This document shows positions 7,135-15,917 of a stretch of DNA of 28,876 nucleotides, in pieces. The notes under the pieces are model-generated. The model had not been told where the DNA came from. It was given only the letters and a program-made list of their open reading frames with translations, and searched no databases. This stretch comes from an uncultured Mollicutes bacterium (GTDB taxonomy: Bacteria; Bacillota_I; Bacilli_A; RFN20; CAG-826). The first letter of the stretch is position 1. The number at the start of each line of letters is the position of its first letter. Both the position numbers and the translations under genes were made by a program. The stretch is from assembly GCA_900545015.1 (NCBI GenBank), contig UQXJ01000016.1, forward strand, positions 1 through 28,876, written 5' to 3'.

Positions 7135-7975
7135 CGGCTCTTCCTCCGGTTGAAGAATCAGCACTTAAAACATCAGTTTCAGTCATAATATTTGTAAACG
7201 CTTTATAGAAATCATCTTGTGAATAAGTAAATAACTCGCCATTAAAAGCGATTGAAATTCTTCCTGTTTCTTCACTAACAACAACAGTTACAGCGTCACA
7301 AATTTCACTAATTCCGATTGCTGCTCTATGACGCGATCCATATTTACCAATAAGTGGTTTTGTTGTTGGAGTGTAATAAACTGAAGCTGCAATAATAGTA
7401 TTTCCTCTAATAACAACTGCACCATCGTGTAATCTTGTTCCAGGATAGAAAATAGTAATTAAAAGTTCATACGTTACAGGCGCATCTAAAACTGAACCAT
7501 TTTTAGAAATGTCAGTTAAATTATCCTTCCTTTCGAAAGTCATAATTGCACCAATTTTATGTTTGCTCAAATAGATTGTAGCTTCATTAATTGTTTTATA
7601 AAGATCTTCTTGAGAATATAATTTTTCAACACTATTGTTTTTCTTATTTAAGCCTTTATCATTAGTTCTTTGAGAAAATTTATTAGCAAATAAGAATCTT
7701 GTTTCAGCAAGATTAACAAAAATACCAATAATCGCAAGCATGACAATAAAGCCAAAGCATACACACATGAAAAATTTTAATTTAAAAATATATGAAATAA
7801 TGAATAAAACGCTAAATGAAGCAAGAGAGATCATAACAAATCTTCTCTTTACAAAATAATCAACAAAAACATTAACAGCAATAATGCCAAGTATGCAAAG
7901 TAAAAAATCAATTAAAGTATTAACAGTAAATGGTTCAAAAACAGTTACAGAATTTAAGACATTAAAGCCAAACAT
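7124..7975 (-). CDS. cdaA: Diadenylate cyclase, CdaA type
   Basis: CdaA condenses two ATP into the second messenger c-di-AMP, which controls potassium and osmolyte uptake and wall homeostasis in Firmicutes. The 283 aa is the family length. Three N-terminal membrane helices lie at about residues 18-38, 46-64 and 69-90, followed by a linker and the DAC domain with both signature motifs, DGAVVIR (184-190) and GSRHRAA (213-219). The start ATG lies 1 nt after the stop of the FAD-dependent dehydrogenase gene, whose last codons supply the Shine-Dalgarno (AAGGAAG). In most Firmicutes cdaA is followed by cdaR and glmM; here it is followed by an unknown soluble protein, deoD and membrane proteins. No c-di-AMP phosphodiesterase is in the window. 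Confidence 0.95.
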   Translation of the reverse strand: MFGFNVLNSVTVFEPFTVNTLIDFLLCILGIIAVNVFVDYFVKRRFVMISLASFSVLFIISYIFKLKFFMCVCFGFIVMLAIIGIFVNLAETRFLFANKFSQRTNDKGLNKKNNSVEKLYSQEDLYKTINEATIYLSKHKIGAIMTFERKDNLTDISKNGSVLDAPVTYELLITIFYPGTRLHDGAVVIRGNTIIAASVYYTPTTKPLIGKYGSRHRAAIGISEICDAVTVVVSEETGRISIAFNGELFTYSQDDFYKAFTNIMTETDVLSADSSTGGRAVEG

Positions 7976-7976
7976 T

Positions 7977-9398
7977 TTATTTCACTTCCTTATTTACGAT
8001 ATCACGAGCAACGTAAACACCATTAGCTCCAGCTTGAGCTAAGCCTCTTGTTATACCTGCCCCATCTCCACCAACATAAAGATTTTTAATTTTTGTTTCA
8101 AAGTTATTAGAACATTCAATTCTATCACTATAGAATTTCGCTTCTACGCCATATAAAAGTGTATGGTCATTAGCAATACCAGGAGTAATATGATCAAGTG
8201 CTTCAATCATTTCAATAAGTGATTGCATTGTTTTATAAGGCAAAACAAGGCTTAAATCACCAGGGACAGCTTCTTTTAAAGTTGGTTCAACAAAACCTTC
8301 TTCAATTCTTTTTACTGTACTTCTTCTACCTTTTACAATATCTCCATATCTTTGAACAATAACAGTTCCGTTCGATAATTTGTTTGCTAAAGATGAAATC
8401 TCTTCAGCATATTCGTTGCTATCTTTAAATGGCTCAGTAAAAGTGTGAGAAACAAGTAGAGCAAAGTTTGTATTGTTACTGCCTAATTCACTGGAATTAA
8501 ATGCATGTCCATTAGCTGTGATAATGCCGTTATTATTTTCAACAACAACATGTCCACTAGGATTAGAACAGAAAGTTCTAACAGTTGTTCCGACACTTGT
8601 TGAGTAAACAAATTTTCCTTCATAAAGTTTTTCGTTAATTTCGCTCATAATGACATCGTTAGTTTCAACTCTAACACCGATATCAACTCTGTTATTTGTA
8701 ACTTTAATCTTATGCTTACTTAAAACATGTGATAACCATTTAGATCCTGGTCTACCTACGTTAAGCATGACATATTTAGCTAAATATTTGTTGCCTTTAG
8801 CATCTACTACACCTTGAACAGTGCTATTTTCTTCGATAATGTCAGTAATTTCAGTAGCAAATTTCATTTCGACACCTTTAACTTTGAGTTCTTCATAAAT
8901 TGATTGGAGAACTTTAAGGTTAACTTCAGTGCCTAAATGTCTAACTTCACTTCTTAAAAGTTTTAATCCTACAGCTAAGGCACGACGTTCAATATCTAAA
9001 ACATCTTTTGAATTTGGATTAGTTATTTCTTTTGGTGCGCCATGAGCAAGTTGAATTGAATCAACGTATTTTATTAAATCTAAAACAGTTTTGCTTGGAA
9101 GCCATTCTTGCATCCAGCCACCAAATTCGCTGGTGATATTAAATTTTCCATCACTGAAAGCGCCACAGCCACCAAACCCACTCGTCATTGAACATGATGG
9201 GAAGCAGCCAGAATGTCCGTAAATATCTTTTGGACATTGTTTTATTTTTCCTTCAAGGATTGGACAAGTACGATGATAAATATCACGTCCTTTATCAACC
9301 AAAAGAACCTTCAAATCGGTTCTTAATTTAATTAGTTCATATGCGCAATAAATTCCACAAGGACCAGCGCCAACAATAATTACATCATACTTTTCCAT
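7977..9398 (-). CDS. FAD-dependent dehydrogenase, COG2509-like
   Basis: This is a cytoplasmic flavoprotein of 473 aa. The N-terminus is a dinucleotide-binding Rossmann fold: strand DVIIVGAGPCG (5-15) with GxGxxG, and Asp35 at the end of the second strand for the ribose. A cysteine-rich patch follows (Cys45, Cys55, Cys65, Cys69, Cys78) within a segment ending GGCGAFSDGKFN, which is characteristic of the uncharacterised COG2509 dehydrogenases. The C-terminal motif NLYVGGDGAGITRGLAQAGANG is the second FAD-binding signature. The substrate is unknown. It is the first gene of the operon continuing into cdaA, with its own extended -10 promoter and a weak Shine-Dalgarno (GTGGGG). Confidence 0.85.
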   Translation of the reverse strand: MEKYDVIIVGAGPCGIYCAYELIKLRTDLKVLLVDKGRDIYHRTCPILEGKIKQCPKDIYGHSGCFPSCSMTSGFGGCGAFSDGKFNITSEFGGWMQEWLPSKTVLDLIKYVDSIQLAHGAPKEITNPNSKDVLDIERRALAVGLKLLRSEVRHLGTEVNLKVLQSIYEELKVKGVEMKFATEITDIIEENSTVQGVVDAKGNKYLAKYVMLNVGRPGSKWLSHVLSKHKIKVTNNRVDIGVRVETNDVIMSEINEKLYEGKFVYSTSVGTTVRTFCSNPSGHVVVENNNGIITANGHAFNSSELGSNNTNFALLVSHTFTEPFKDSNEYAEEISSLANKLSNGTVIVQRYGDIVKGRRSTVKRIEEGFVEPTLKEAVPGDLSLVLPYKTMQSLIEMIEALDHITPGIANDHTLLYGVEAKFYSDRIECSNNFETKIKNLYVGGDGAGITRGLAQAGANGVYVARDIVNKEVK

Positions 9399-9420
9399 TC
9401 AAAATACCCCACGTCGTAAT

Positions 9421-9429
9421 ATTATAACA
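9421..9429 (-). promoter_or_regulatory. Extended -10 promoter of the FAD-dehydrogenase/cdaA operon
   Basis: On the minus strand TGTTATAAT gives a perfect TATAAT (9421-9426) with the upstream TG of an extended -10 element. A second TATAAT lies about 12 nt further upstream. No convincing -35 is seen. The predicted start near 9414 leaves a leader of only about 16 nt. Confidence 0.5.
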
Positions 9430-9517
9430 TAATATTATAGGATGATAAAAGTGGCTAAACGCCCCTTTAAGTAGGTTTTTTTCATTCATCTTCTTTATAA
9501 ATCCACAAAAATTAATC

Positions 9518-9555
9518 AAAAAAATGTTCTTTAAGTAATAATAGCAATAAAGAAC
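9518..9555 (-). terminator. Intrinsic terminator of the nitroreductase gene
   Basis: GTTCTTTA and TAAAGAAC (9548-9555 with 9526-9533) form an 8-bp stem on the minus strand, with a loop of about 14 nt, followed by ATTTTTTTG. It lies about 50 nt past the nitroreductase stop. Confidence 0.7.
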
Positions 9556-9602
9556 TTCAAAATCAATGATTTATTTCAAAAAGTCCGCAAAACTCCACTA
9601 TT

Positions 9603-10130
9603 TTATTTTAAAACAGTAGTTAAACCTGGTTTCCTTGGCTTAGAAATAGGTTCATTAGAAGCGTTATATCCAATAGCAACTGAAGCTACTACTTCATAGT
9701 TTGATGGAATTCCAGCTTCTTTTAATAGCTCTTTATAATCTTCTCTATCTTGCACTTCAGGTGTATTAAGCTGATTAATCCATACAGATCCAAGTCCTAA
9801 AGCGTGAGCACATAAAAGAACATTTTCTGTTATTGCTCCACCATTTCTAATAGTTAACCAATTATTCTTATCTCCACTTATAACTATAAAAAGAGGTGCA
9901 TGATAGCCTAGTTTATATCCATCACTATGTAAAGCGTCTTTAATAACGTTTTCCATTTTATTTAACCAATCTTTATTAGTAATCGCGCTAATATGAATAT
10001 CTTGTTTATTTAAAGCAGTAGGTCCTTCTATTCCTGCTTTAAGAATGGTTTCAATATCTTTTTCACTAATCTTTTTATCTAAAAACGTCCTTACACTTCT
10101 ACGTGTCATTAAGCAATTGATTGCATCCAT
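9603..10130 (-). CDS. Nitroreductase-family FMN oxidoreductase
   Basis: This is a small (175-aa) member of the nitroreductase family, homodimeric flavoenzymes that use NAD(P)H to reduce nitro compounds, quinones or flavins. Near the N-terminus TRRSVRTF is the usual FMN-phosphate contact, GPTALNKQ follows about 25 residues later, and GLGSVWINQL with the later VVASVAIGY completes the family pattern. An ATG at 10139 directly abuts the GGAG of the Shine-Dalgarno and is too close to use; ATG 10130 lies 9 nt from it and is the likely start. The gene is 120 nt downstream of the two-component kinase on the same strand, with no clear terminator between them. The physiological substrate is unknown. Confidence 0.88.
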   Translation of the reverse strand: MDAINCLMTRRSVRTFLDKKISEKDIETILKAGIEGPTALNKQDIHISAITNKDWLNKMENVIKDALHSDGYKLGYHAPLFIVISGDKNNWLTIRNGGAITENVLLCAHALGLGSVWINQLNTPEVQDREDYKELLKEAGIPSNYEVVASVAIGYNASNEPISKPRKPGLTTVLK

Positions 10131-10155
10131 GTTTTTCATCTCCTTTATATAAATT

Positions 10156-10161
10156 ATTATA
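10156..10161 (-). promoter_or_regulatory. Candidate -10 box of the nitroreductase gene
   Basis: A perfect TATAAT on the minus strand lies 26 nt before the start codon at 10130. The best-placed -35 (AGGATA, 17 bp upstream) is poor. Read-through from the kinase gene is the alternative. Confidence 0.35.
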
Positions 10162-10250
10162 TCTCATCAAAAAATTTATATCCTAAAAATACATTAAATA
10201 AAGTTTTATAAAAATGAAATAATGAATGATTTTATGTTATGAATTTAGAT

Positions 10251-11600
10251 TTATTTTTCGTCTTTAATAAACAATAAAGCAATTACGAAATGATTATTTT
10301 CTGTTGATAATTCAAATGTACCATTATATTTTTCAGTGATTAATTTAATAGATCTAAGTCCATATCCATGATGAGTTAAATCGTCTTTTGTTGTTTTAGG
10401 AAGTCGATTAATTAAATGTAAAGATCCTTCATAATAATTTGTTTCACTAACAGAAATTAAATTACCTACTTCTTTAATTTTAAGATCAATTGTCTTTTTA
10501 TCATCGCTTACATTTTTTAAAGCTTCAATTGCATTATCAATAATATTTCCAAATAAAGAATAAATGTCTTCTTCACTCATAAAATTTATTAAATCACCAT
10601 TAGCAATGCAAGAAAATGTAATTCCATATTTTGCGCTCGTTAATGATTTTTCGCTTAAAATAACATTTAAAGTATCATTACTTGTTTTAATTGATGAATC
10701 ATAAATATTAATAAGTTTATTAACATTTTTAATTGCTTCTTCATTAATATTTTGACTTTTACCAAGTTCACGAATTTGATGTCTAAAATCGTGACACTTA
10801 ATATTTATCATATCAATTGTTTCTTTACTAACCATGTATTGTTTCTTTTCTTCTTTTCTTATTTCTTCAATAATTGCTAAGTCGCGAGTTAAATTACTTC
10901 TATAATACATTTCAAAAATAAATAGCATTGCAAATATACAAGCTAAAGTATTAATCAATGAAATAATTCCAATATAAATCTTTTCATAATGAATTGAAGA
11001 ATAATAACTTGTTAAGCTATTTAAAACTATATCTATAACAATAAAGATAATACCAATAAAAAGAACTTTTACTCCATCTTTCGCTTTAAATGTTTGTCTT
11101 TTTACTATCTTTCTTGCAAATGCAAAATACATTATCCAATAAGTATTGATATAACAAACAAGATATAAAATTAAATCAGGAATTGATGAAAATAATTTCA
11201 GTTGATCATAGTCATAAATCCCACCATTAATTAAATCATCAGCCATAAAAAATGAAAATAAAGTATTATAAATTTCATAAGAAACGTGCTCTACGGTATA
11301 GCCACAAATAAGGCAAAATAATATCATTCTCCAGTCAGTTTTAAAAAGAAAAAGTGCGATACCTATCGTATAAAGAAAGAAAATAAAAAACATTCCCATT
11401 GAATAAAAAGAATTTGATGTAGGTATTGGAAAAATTAAAGCTAAGACAAAGCAAGATAAAATTCCTAAAGGAGCTTTTATATAAAATTTTTCCTTTCTTT
11501 CAAGCTTATAGCAAAATAAAGCTTCACCTAAAAGAAGCTCAAACATGAAAATTATTCTAAAGAAAAATAAGCTATTAATTGGGTAACACGTTTCAATCAT
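10251..11600 (-). CDS. GHKL sensor histidine kinase, AgrC-like
   Basis: This membrane kinase has 449 aa. The N-terminal half holds six or seven hydrophobic segments (residues about 10-30, 44-58, 68-86, 90-118, 138-161, 177-197 and 208-231), as in AgrC/ComD-type receptors for peptide signals. The catalytic half has the phospho-accepting His270 in KCHDFRHQI, an N box NIIDNAIEAL (352-361) and a G box HGYGLRSI (411-418). The start codon overlaps the stop of the response-regulator gene by 4 nt (ATGA), with AGGAAA as Shine-Dalgarno, so the pair is translationally coupled. No AgrB-type peptidase or obvious AgrD-like peptide gene is near, so the signal may not be a cyclic peptide. The family often controls virulence, competence or bacteriocin genes; the target here is unknown. 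Confidence 0.9.
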   Translation of the reverse strand: MIETCYPINSLFFFRIIFMFELLLGEALFCYKLERKEKFYIKAPLGILSCFVLALIFPIPTSNSFYSMGMFFIFFLYTIGIALFLFKTDWRMILFCLICGYTVEHVSYEIYNTLFSFFMADDLINGGIYDYDQLKLFSSIPDLILYLVCYINTYWIMYFAFARKIVKRQTFKAKDGVKVLFIGIIFIVIDIVLNSLTSYYSSIHYEKIYIGIISLINTLACIFAMLFIFEMYYRSNLTRDLAIIEEIRKEEKKQYMVSKETIDMINIKCHDFRHQIRELGKSQNINEEAIKNVNKLINIYDSSIKTSNDTLNVILSEKSLTSAKYGITFSCIANGDLINFMSEEDIYSLFGNIIDNAIEALKNVSDDKKTIDLKIKEVGNLISVSETNYYEGSLHLINRLPKTTKDDLTHHGYGLRSIKLITEKYNGTFELSTENNHFVIALLFIKDEK

Positions 11601-12304
11601 TTTCCTAAAAACAAACTTAATTCTTGTAAAAATCCTTTTTTACGAGGATGAGAAATTTGAAGATCATGTCCTTTTACTTTTACAGTAAATCCATTCACAC
11701 TTTCAACATATTCCAAATTAACTAAAAAGCAGGAATTACACATCGAAAAAGAAAAATCTTTTAATTCTTTTTGGATATCTTTTAACGCACCATAAGTTTT
11801 TAAATCACCAATTGCAGTATGGAAAATTAATGTGTGAGAAATCGTTTCAATATAATAAATATCATGAATTAAAACGACTACTTTATTTCCATCAACTTGC
11901 AACAAAACTTTCTCTTTTCTTTTTCCAACTATCTTCTCAGTTACTTTTAAAATTCGATTTTTAAAATCAAAATAACTTATTGGTTTTACCATATAATCGA
12001 AAGCACTGACTTTATATCCTTCAATTGCATATTGAGCAAGATTTGTCATAAAAATTAAATAAACATCTGGATCAATTTTTCTTAATTTTTCGCTAACTTC
12101 AATACCATTATCAATACTAGAAAGTTCAATATCCATAAGTATTAAATCATATATTCCATAACAAAAATCGAATAAAAATTCTTGTCCATTATTAAAGAAA
12201 GATAATGCAAATTTATTACCTGTTTCTTGTCCTAAATCTAAAAAATATTTATTTATTTTTTGTTGTTCATTTTTGTCATCTTCTACAACTGCAATCTTAA
12301 TCAT
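11597..12304 (-). CDS. LytTR-family response regulator, AgrA-like
   Basis: This is a 235-aa cytoplasmic response regulator. The receiver domain has the acidic pair Asp9-Asp10, the phospho-acceptor Asp58 in LILMDIE, and Lys107 in YMVKP. The C-terminal part from about residue 130 is a LytTR DNA-binding domain (KVVVLIHDIYYIET, HTLIFHT, FSMCNSCFLVNLEYV). The family binds paired direct repeats upstream of its targets. The stop is TGA, shared in the ATGA overlap with the kinase start; this shows that TGA is a stop in this genome. The partner is surely the adjacent GHKL kinase. The pair has its own extended -10 promoter embedded in the terminator of the glycan locus. Confidence 0.93.
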   Translation of the reverse strand: MIKIAVVEDDKNEQQKINKYFLDLGQETGNKFALSFFNNGQEFLFDFCYGIYDLILMDIELSSIDNGIEVSEKLRKIDPDVYLIFMTNLAQYAIEGYKVSAFDYMVKPISYFDFKNRILKVTEKIVGKRKEKVLLQVDGNKVVVLIHDIYYIETISHTLIFHTAIGDLKTYGALKDIQKELKDFSFSMCNSCFLVNLEYVESVNGFTVKVKGHDLQISHPRKKGFLQELSLFLGK

Positions 12305-12348
12305 TTAGATACCTTTTTCTTTAATTTAATCTTTTAAAAATATGACAA

Positions 12349-12357
12349 ATTATATCA
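12349..12357 (-). promoter_or_regulatory. Extended -10 promoter of the two-component pair
   Basis: TGATATAAT on the minus strand is an extended -10 with a perfect TATAAT (12349-12354). The possible -35 TTGCAT is 19 bp upstream and lies inside the terminator hairpin of the preceding locus. The leader is about 38 nt, with AAAGG before the ATG. Confidence 0.55.
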
Positions 12358-12367
12358 TTTTAAAAGC

Positions 12368-12410
12368 CAAAAAATGCAAGAACCCCAAAATTAAATTCCA
12401 AGGTTCTTGC
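12368..12410 (-). terminator. Intrinsic terminator of the CBM-GH3 locus
   Basis: GCAAGAACC and GGTTCTTGC (12402-12410 with 12376-12384) form a perfect 9-bp stem on the minus strand, followed by ATTTTTTGG. It begins 12 nt past the stop of the four-helix membrane protein. Confidence 0.85.
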
Positions 12411-12422
12411 GATTATTTAAGC

Positions 12423-12941
12423 TTATTTTGCTTCTGCTATTTGATCTTTTAAATCTTTTTTATGAGGAATAATAAGAGCTGATGGGAATGTAAATCCTAA
12501 AGCTATTAATCCAGCAACAGGAACAAGGAATGTACCGGCTTTAAATCCCCAGCTTCCTTGAACAAGTCCAAGTTCACTATTTAATTTATCAAGTCCTGAA
12601 ATAAATATAGAAGAAGCTAAGATAATTGATGAAGCAAGGAGCATTACTCCACTAATAATTCCTAAAATTGTTGTGATTTTGTCATTTGTTTTATTTAAAA
12701 AGAATAAAACTGAATGAGTAACACTAATTAATAAAGCTAGAATCAAGAGTACAAAACCAAATATTATTAATCCTGAAGTTGCAATTCTATCATTACCCAT
12801 CATGATTTCTACAATCGACATATCGGAAAAACCATTTTCAAAATATGCTGGAATGAAAGTGAAGACAAAGGCTAAAAGAGCAAATAATGATGCAACACCT
12901 TCAAAGATTCCGTATTTAATATTTTCTTTTAAGTTTTTCAT
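12423..12941 (-). CDS. Small four-helix membrane protein after the GH3 gene
   Basis: This 172-aa protein has four hydrophobic segments, at about residues 13-32, 56-80, 90-113 and 134-157, and short charged ends. I do not recognise a family. Its ATG lies 1 nt after the GH3 stop, and the Shine-Dalgarno (AGAAAGG) is within the last GH3 codons, so it is certainly co-translated. The strict coupling to a membrane-anchored glycosidase suggests a partner or assembly factor in the membrane, but nothing in the sequence proves this. It is the last gene of the locus and is followed by a strong terminator. Confidence 0.75.
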   Translation of the reverse strand: MKNLKENIKYGIFEGVASLFALLAFVFTFIPAYFENGFSDMSIVEIMMGNDRIATSGLIIFGFVLLILALLISVTHSVLFFLNKTNDKITTILGIISGVMLLASSIILASSIFISGLDKLNSELGLVQGSWGFKAGTFLVPVAGLIALGFTFPSALIIPHKKDLKDQIAEAK

Positions 12942-12942
12942 A

Positions 12943-15897
12943 TTAATTTACCTTTCTTTTTTTAAACCATGTGAAGTAAATTGCAAGTGCTGCCCATGTA
13001 ACGAAGCCAACGCCAACTACTCCATCAATTGAATAAAGGAGATATCTCCACCATTTTCCACTGTTATTTTCAACTCTTGATCCGATTTCTTCACTCATAT
13101 CAATACCAGTTGAAGTTTTTGTTCTATATAAAGTATCGACATATGTATAAAGAATATTATGTGCAGATTTTTGAAGAGCAATTACAGATGTTGCACTTGG
13201 ATTATTAGCATCTTCAAAGACGTTACTAGGAGTTCCTCCAGGTAATAAAGCAAGGTCGTTGCCAGCTCTAATTCCTTCATCAAGATCATTAACGTTACCT
13301 GATTGATAATAATCAGTAATTGTTGATCCTCTAAATCCCCATTCGTCTCTTAATAAAGATGTAAGTAATGCATAACTTCCTGTAGCTCTTGTTGCACCAA
13401 CTCTATCAACACTAACCATCATTGCATTAGCTTTACCAACTTTTGTAGCAATTTCTCCTGGTTTTGCCCAGTTTTCTCTTAATGATTGTTCAGTCATCCA
13501 AATGAATTGTCCATTTCTACCTTCATCTGTGTCGTTAGCTGCAAAGTGCTTTATATAAGCATAAACACCATTTTCAGTACATCCTTTAACTGCATAAGCA
13601 ACGAATCTACCGCAAATTAATGCATCTTCACTGAAATATTCAAAGTTTCTTCCACCAAGTGGGCTTCTATGAACATTGCATCCTGGAGCATACCAACCAT
13701 TAATTTTTAAAGCTTGACCTTCTCCACCAATAGCGTGTCCCCATTTATAAGCTTCTTTCCAATCCCAAGTTGAAGCAAGTATATTTGCTGCAGGATATTT
13801 AATTGCGTGTCCTGCATCACCTGTTGAAATTCCACTTGTAAAACCAGTTCCACCATCACTATCAACGCATTTACCTTTATTAATGCTTGGAATTGAAATT
13901 GTTCCAAATCCACCATTAGCACAAAGTGTTTGTAATTCAGTAATTGAAAGTTGAGAAATTAAATCATTCCATTTTGGATCTTCATAAGCTAAACCTTGTA
14001 GATCATCAAGAGTTAAGCTTGTATCTTTTGAATTTGTTTTTGGCATTTCATCTTCTGCATTATTAAATGGACTATGAACTCTAAAAACATTTTCAAACAT
14101 TGCATTGCTCATACTTCTTTGAGCAGTTCTTTTTGGGAAAGTGCCTTCAAAATTTGCACGAGTTAAATAAGCAATTCCTTGGTTGTATTCGCTTGAAGCA
14201 TCGTTTCCATCAATTGAAAGAGCATATTTTGCTTGTGGTTCAAAGCAGGTAGATTCAGCACCACTTGTTTCATTTTTATAAGTTGTAAATCTATTTTCAA
14301 CTTTATGTCCAGTAGTTGAATCTTTTTCAACTTTATAACCACTTTCAGGTACTGTATAAACAAGATTTAAAGGATTGTCTTTACTTTCTTTAACGTGATG
14401 AGCGTCAGTTCTAAATGAGAAAGTATAATTTCCTCCTTCGATTTCGTAGCCCATAAATCCGTTATTGTTTGAATCATAAGCATCATAAGAAGCGAGGTCA
14501 CTAACTTTAACATCAATCTTAACTTCTTGTCCTAAACCTGGATCTAATAGTGCTGTTTTTTCAAATCCAATAAGGTTTTGTGAGGATTTTTCGATTCCAC
14601 CCTTTGTATAAGGAGCATTATAATAAAGTTCAACAACTTCTTTTCCACTATAGCTTCCTGTGTTTTCAACCCAAATTTTAAAAGTTAAAGTATCATCAAG
14701 TTTTAATTCAGTTCTTTCTGAAACTGTTTCACCATTTTGATTTACGACTCCATTTAATGTCCAATCAAATGAAGTATAAGATAATCCAAATCCAAGAGGG
14801 AATTGAACTACAGCATCATATCCAGTTTTTGTAACGCCATATATTTCTCTTTTTTCGTTATTAAAATATCCTTCTGCATCGGCAGTTTCATACCACTTAT
14901 ATCCTGAATAAATTCCTTCAGCATAATCTTTATATCTTCCACCTTTTCCACCATAAACAATAGTAGCGTCTGGCCCGCTATTTACATATGTTGGTGAACT
15001 TGATAAATCATATGCACATGTGTCTGTTAATTGACCGCTAGGAGTTACATTTCCTGCTAAAATTTCAGGAATTGCCATCGCTCCATAATAGCCAGGATAG
15101 CCAATATACATTGCTGCACTAATCTTTGGATTTTCAATAAATCCCATTTCCATTGGTGCACTAGAATTTATTAAAACGATAACTTTATCAAAATTATTTG
15201 TAACTTTATCCATAAGAATTTCTTCTTTTTTGGTTAAAGCTAAATAATTTCTTGATGTATCTGCTTCACCTGATTCGTTATAACTAACTTTAGGGAGATC
15301 ATCACCTTCAGTTGCTCTACGAGATAAAACAACAACTGCAGTATCGCTAAATGATTTTGCGTTATTTAATAAATCAACTGTATAAAAGCTTTCTCCAGGT
15401 TCATAAGTTCTATAATAAGTTGAATGTTGGTTTTGATCAGGAGCGCCCTCTCTTCTATAACTTAATGAATTATATTTAGCAACAAGATCTTCATTGATTT
15501 CAAATCCTACAGCTCTAAATGCGTTATATAAAGAAACTTTATCTTTATCATATCCGCCTTCACTACTTCCTCCACCTTGATACATAAAGCCATTATCAGA
15601 TGAACCCCATCCAAAGATATTAACTTTATATCCGTTATCAACAGGTTCTAAAGGTAATGTATTATTAATGTTTTTGAGTAATACATCACCATTTTCACAA
15701 ATTTCTTGCGCAAGTTCTTTTCCAGCTGTTAAAGCTTCATCAACTTTATCACCATTAATATTTGAATCAGTTTTTGTGAAGAAGTTATCAATAATTCCTC
15801 CATAATTTGTTCCAAGTAACACTGCATTTCCAACAGCAAGTGCACTAGAAACCATAAGCATTATGGAAAGACTAACAATCGTCGTAGTTCTTTTCAT
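12943..15897 (-). CDS. Membrane-anchored GH3 beta-glycosidase with permuted domain order
   Basis: A 984-aa glycoside hydrolase family 3 protein, probably an exo-acting beta-glucosidase or similar. The N-terminal helix (about 7-28) acts as a signal anchor. The domains are in reverse of the common order. First comes the GH3 C-type alpha/beta sandwich (about 55-385, ending PLGFGLSYTSF). Next is the Fn3-like domain (about 400-500, VENTGSYSGKEVVELYY). Last is the GH3 N-type barrel (about 645-925) with NVHRSPLGGRNFEYFSED, YIKHFAAND and TITDYYQSG, where Asp862 is the expected nucleophile. A second membrane helix (about 950-978) and a basic tail end the protein, so it is tethered at both ends with the enzyme outside. 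Permuted GH3 enzymes are known from Ruminococcus and Butyrivibrio. A 13-bp hairpin lies just before its Shine-Dalgarno. Substrate linkage cannot be told from sequence. Confidence 0.9.
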   Translation of the reverse strand: MKRTTTIVSLSIMLMVSSALAVGNAVLLGTNYGGIIDNFFTKTDSNINGDKVDEALTAGKELAQEICENGDVLLKNINNTLPLEPVDNGYKVNIFGWGSSDNGFMYQGGGSSEGGYDKDKVSLYNAFRAVGFEINEDLVAKYNSLSYRREGAPDQNQHSTYYRTYEPGESFYTVDLLNNAKSFSDTAVVVLSRRATEGDDLPKVSYNESGEADTSRNYLALTKKEEILMDKVTNNFDKVIVLINSSAPMEMGFIENPKISAAMYIGYPGYYGAMAIPEILAGNVTPSGQLTDTCAYDLSSSPTYVNSGPDATIVYGGKGGRYKDYAEGIYSGYKWYETADAEGYFNNEKREIYGVTKTGYDAVVQFPLGFGLSYTSFDWTLNGVVNQNGETVSERTELKLDDTLTFKIWVENTGSYSGKEVVELYYNAPYTKGGIEKSSQNLIGFEKTALLDPGLGQEVKIDVKVSDLASYDAYDSNNNGFMGYEIEGGNYTFSFRTDAHHVKESKDNPLNLVYTVPESGYKVEKDSTTGHKVENRFTTYKNETSGAESTCFEPQAKYALSIDGNDASSEYNQGIAYLTRANFEGTFPKRTAQRSMSNAMFENVFRVHSPFNNAEDEMPKTNSKDTSLTLDDLQGLAYEDPKWNDLISQLSITELQTLCANGGFGTISIPSINKGKCVDSDGGTGFTSGISTGDAGHAIKYPAANILASTWDWKEAYKWGHAIGGEGQALKINGWYAPGCNVHRSPLGGRNFEYFSEDALICGRFVAYAVKGCTENGVYAYIKHFAANDTDEGRNGQFIWMTEQSLRENWAKPGEIATKVGKANAMMVSVDRVGATRATGSYALLTSLLRDEWGFRGSTITDYYQSGNVNDLDEGIRAGNDLALLPGGTPSNVFEDANNPSATSVIALQKSAHNILYTYVDTLYRTKTSTGIDMSEEIGSRVENNSGKWWRYLLYSIDGVVGVGFVTWAALAIYFTWFKKRKVN

Positions 15898-15917
15898 ATT
15901 TATTCCTTTCTTTTTTT

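Noticed and set aside
13707..14363. Two short minus-strand open frames inside the GH3 gene
   Set aside because: They lie out of frame within a well-supported glycosidase, have odd composition and no ribosome sites.
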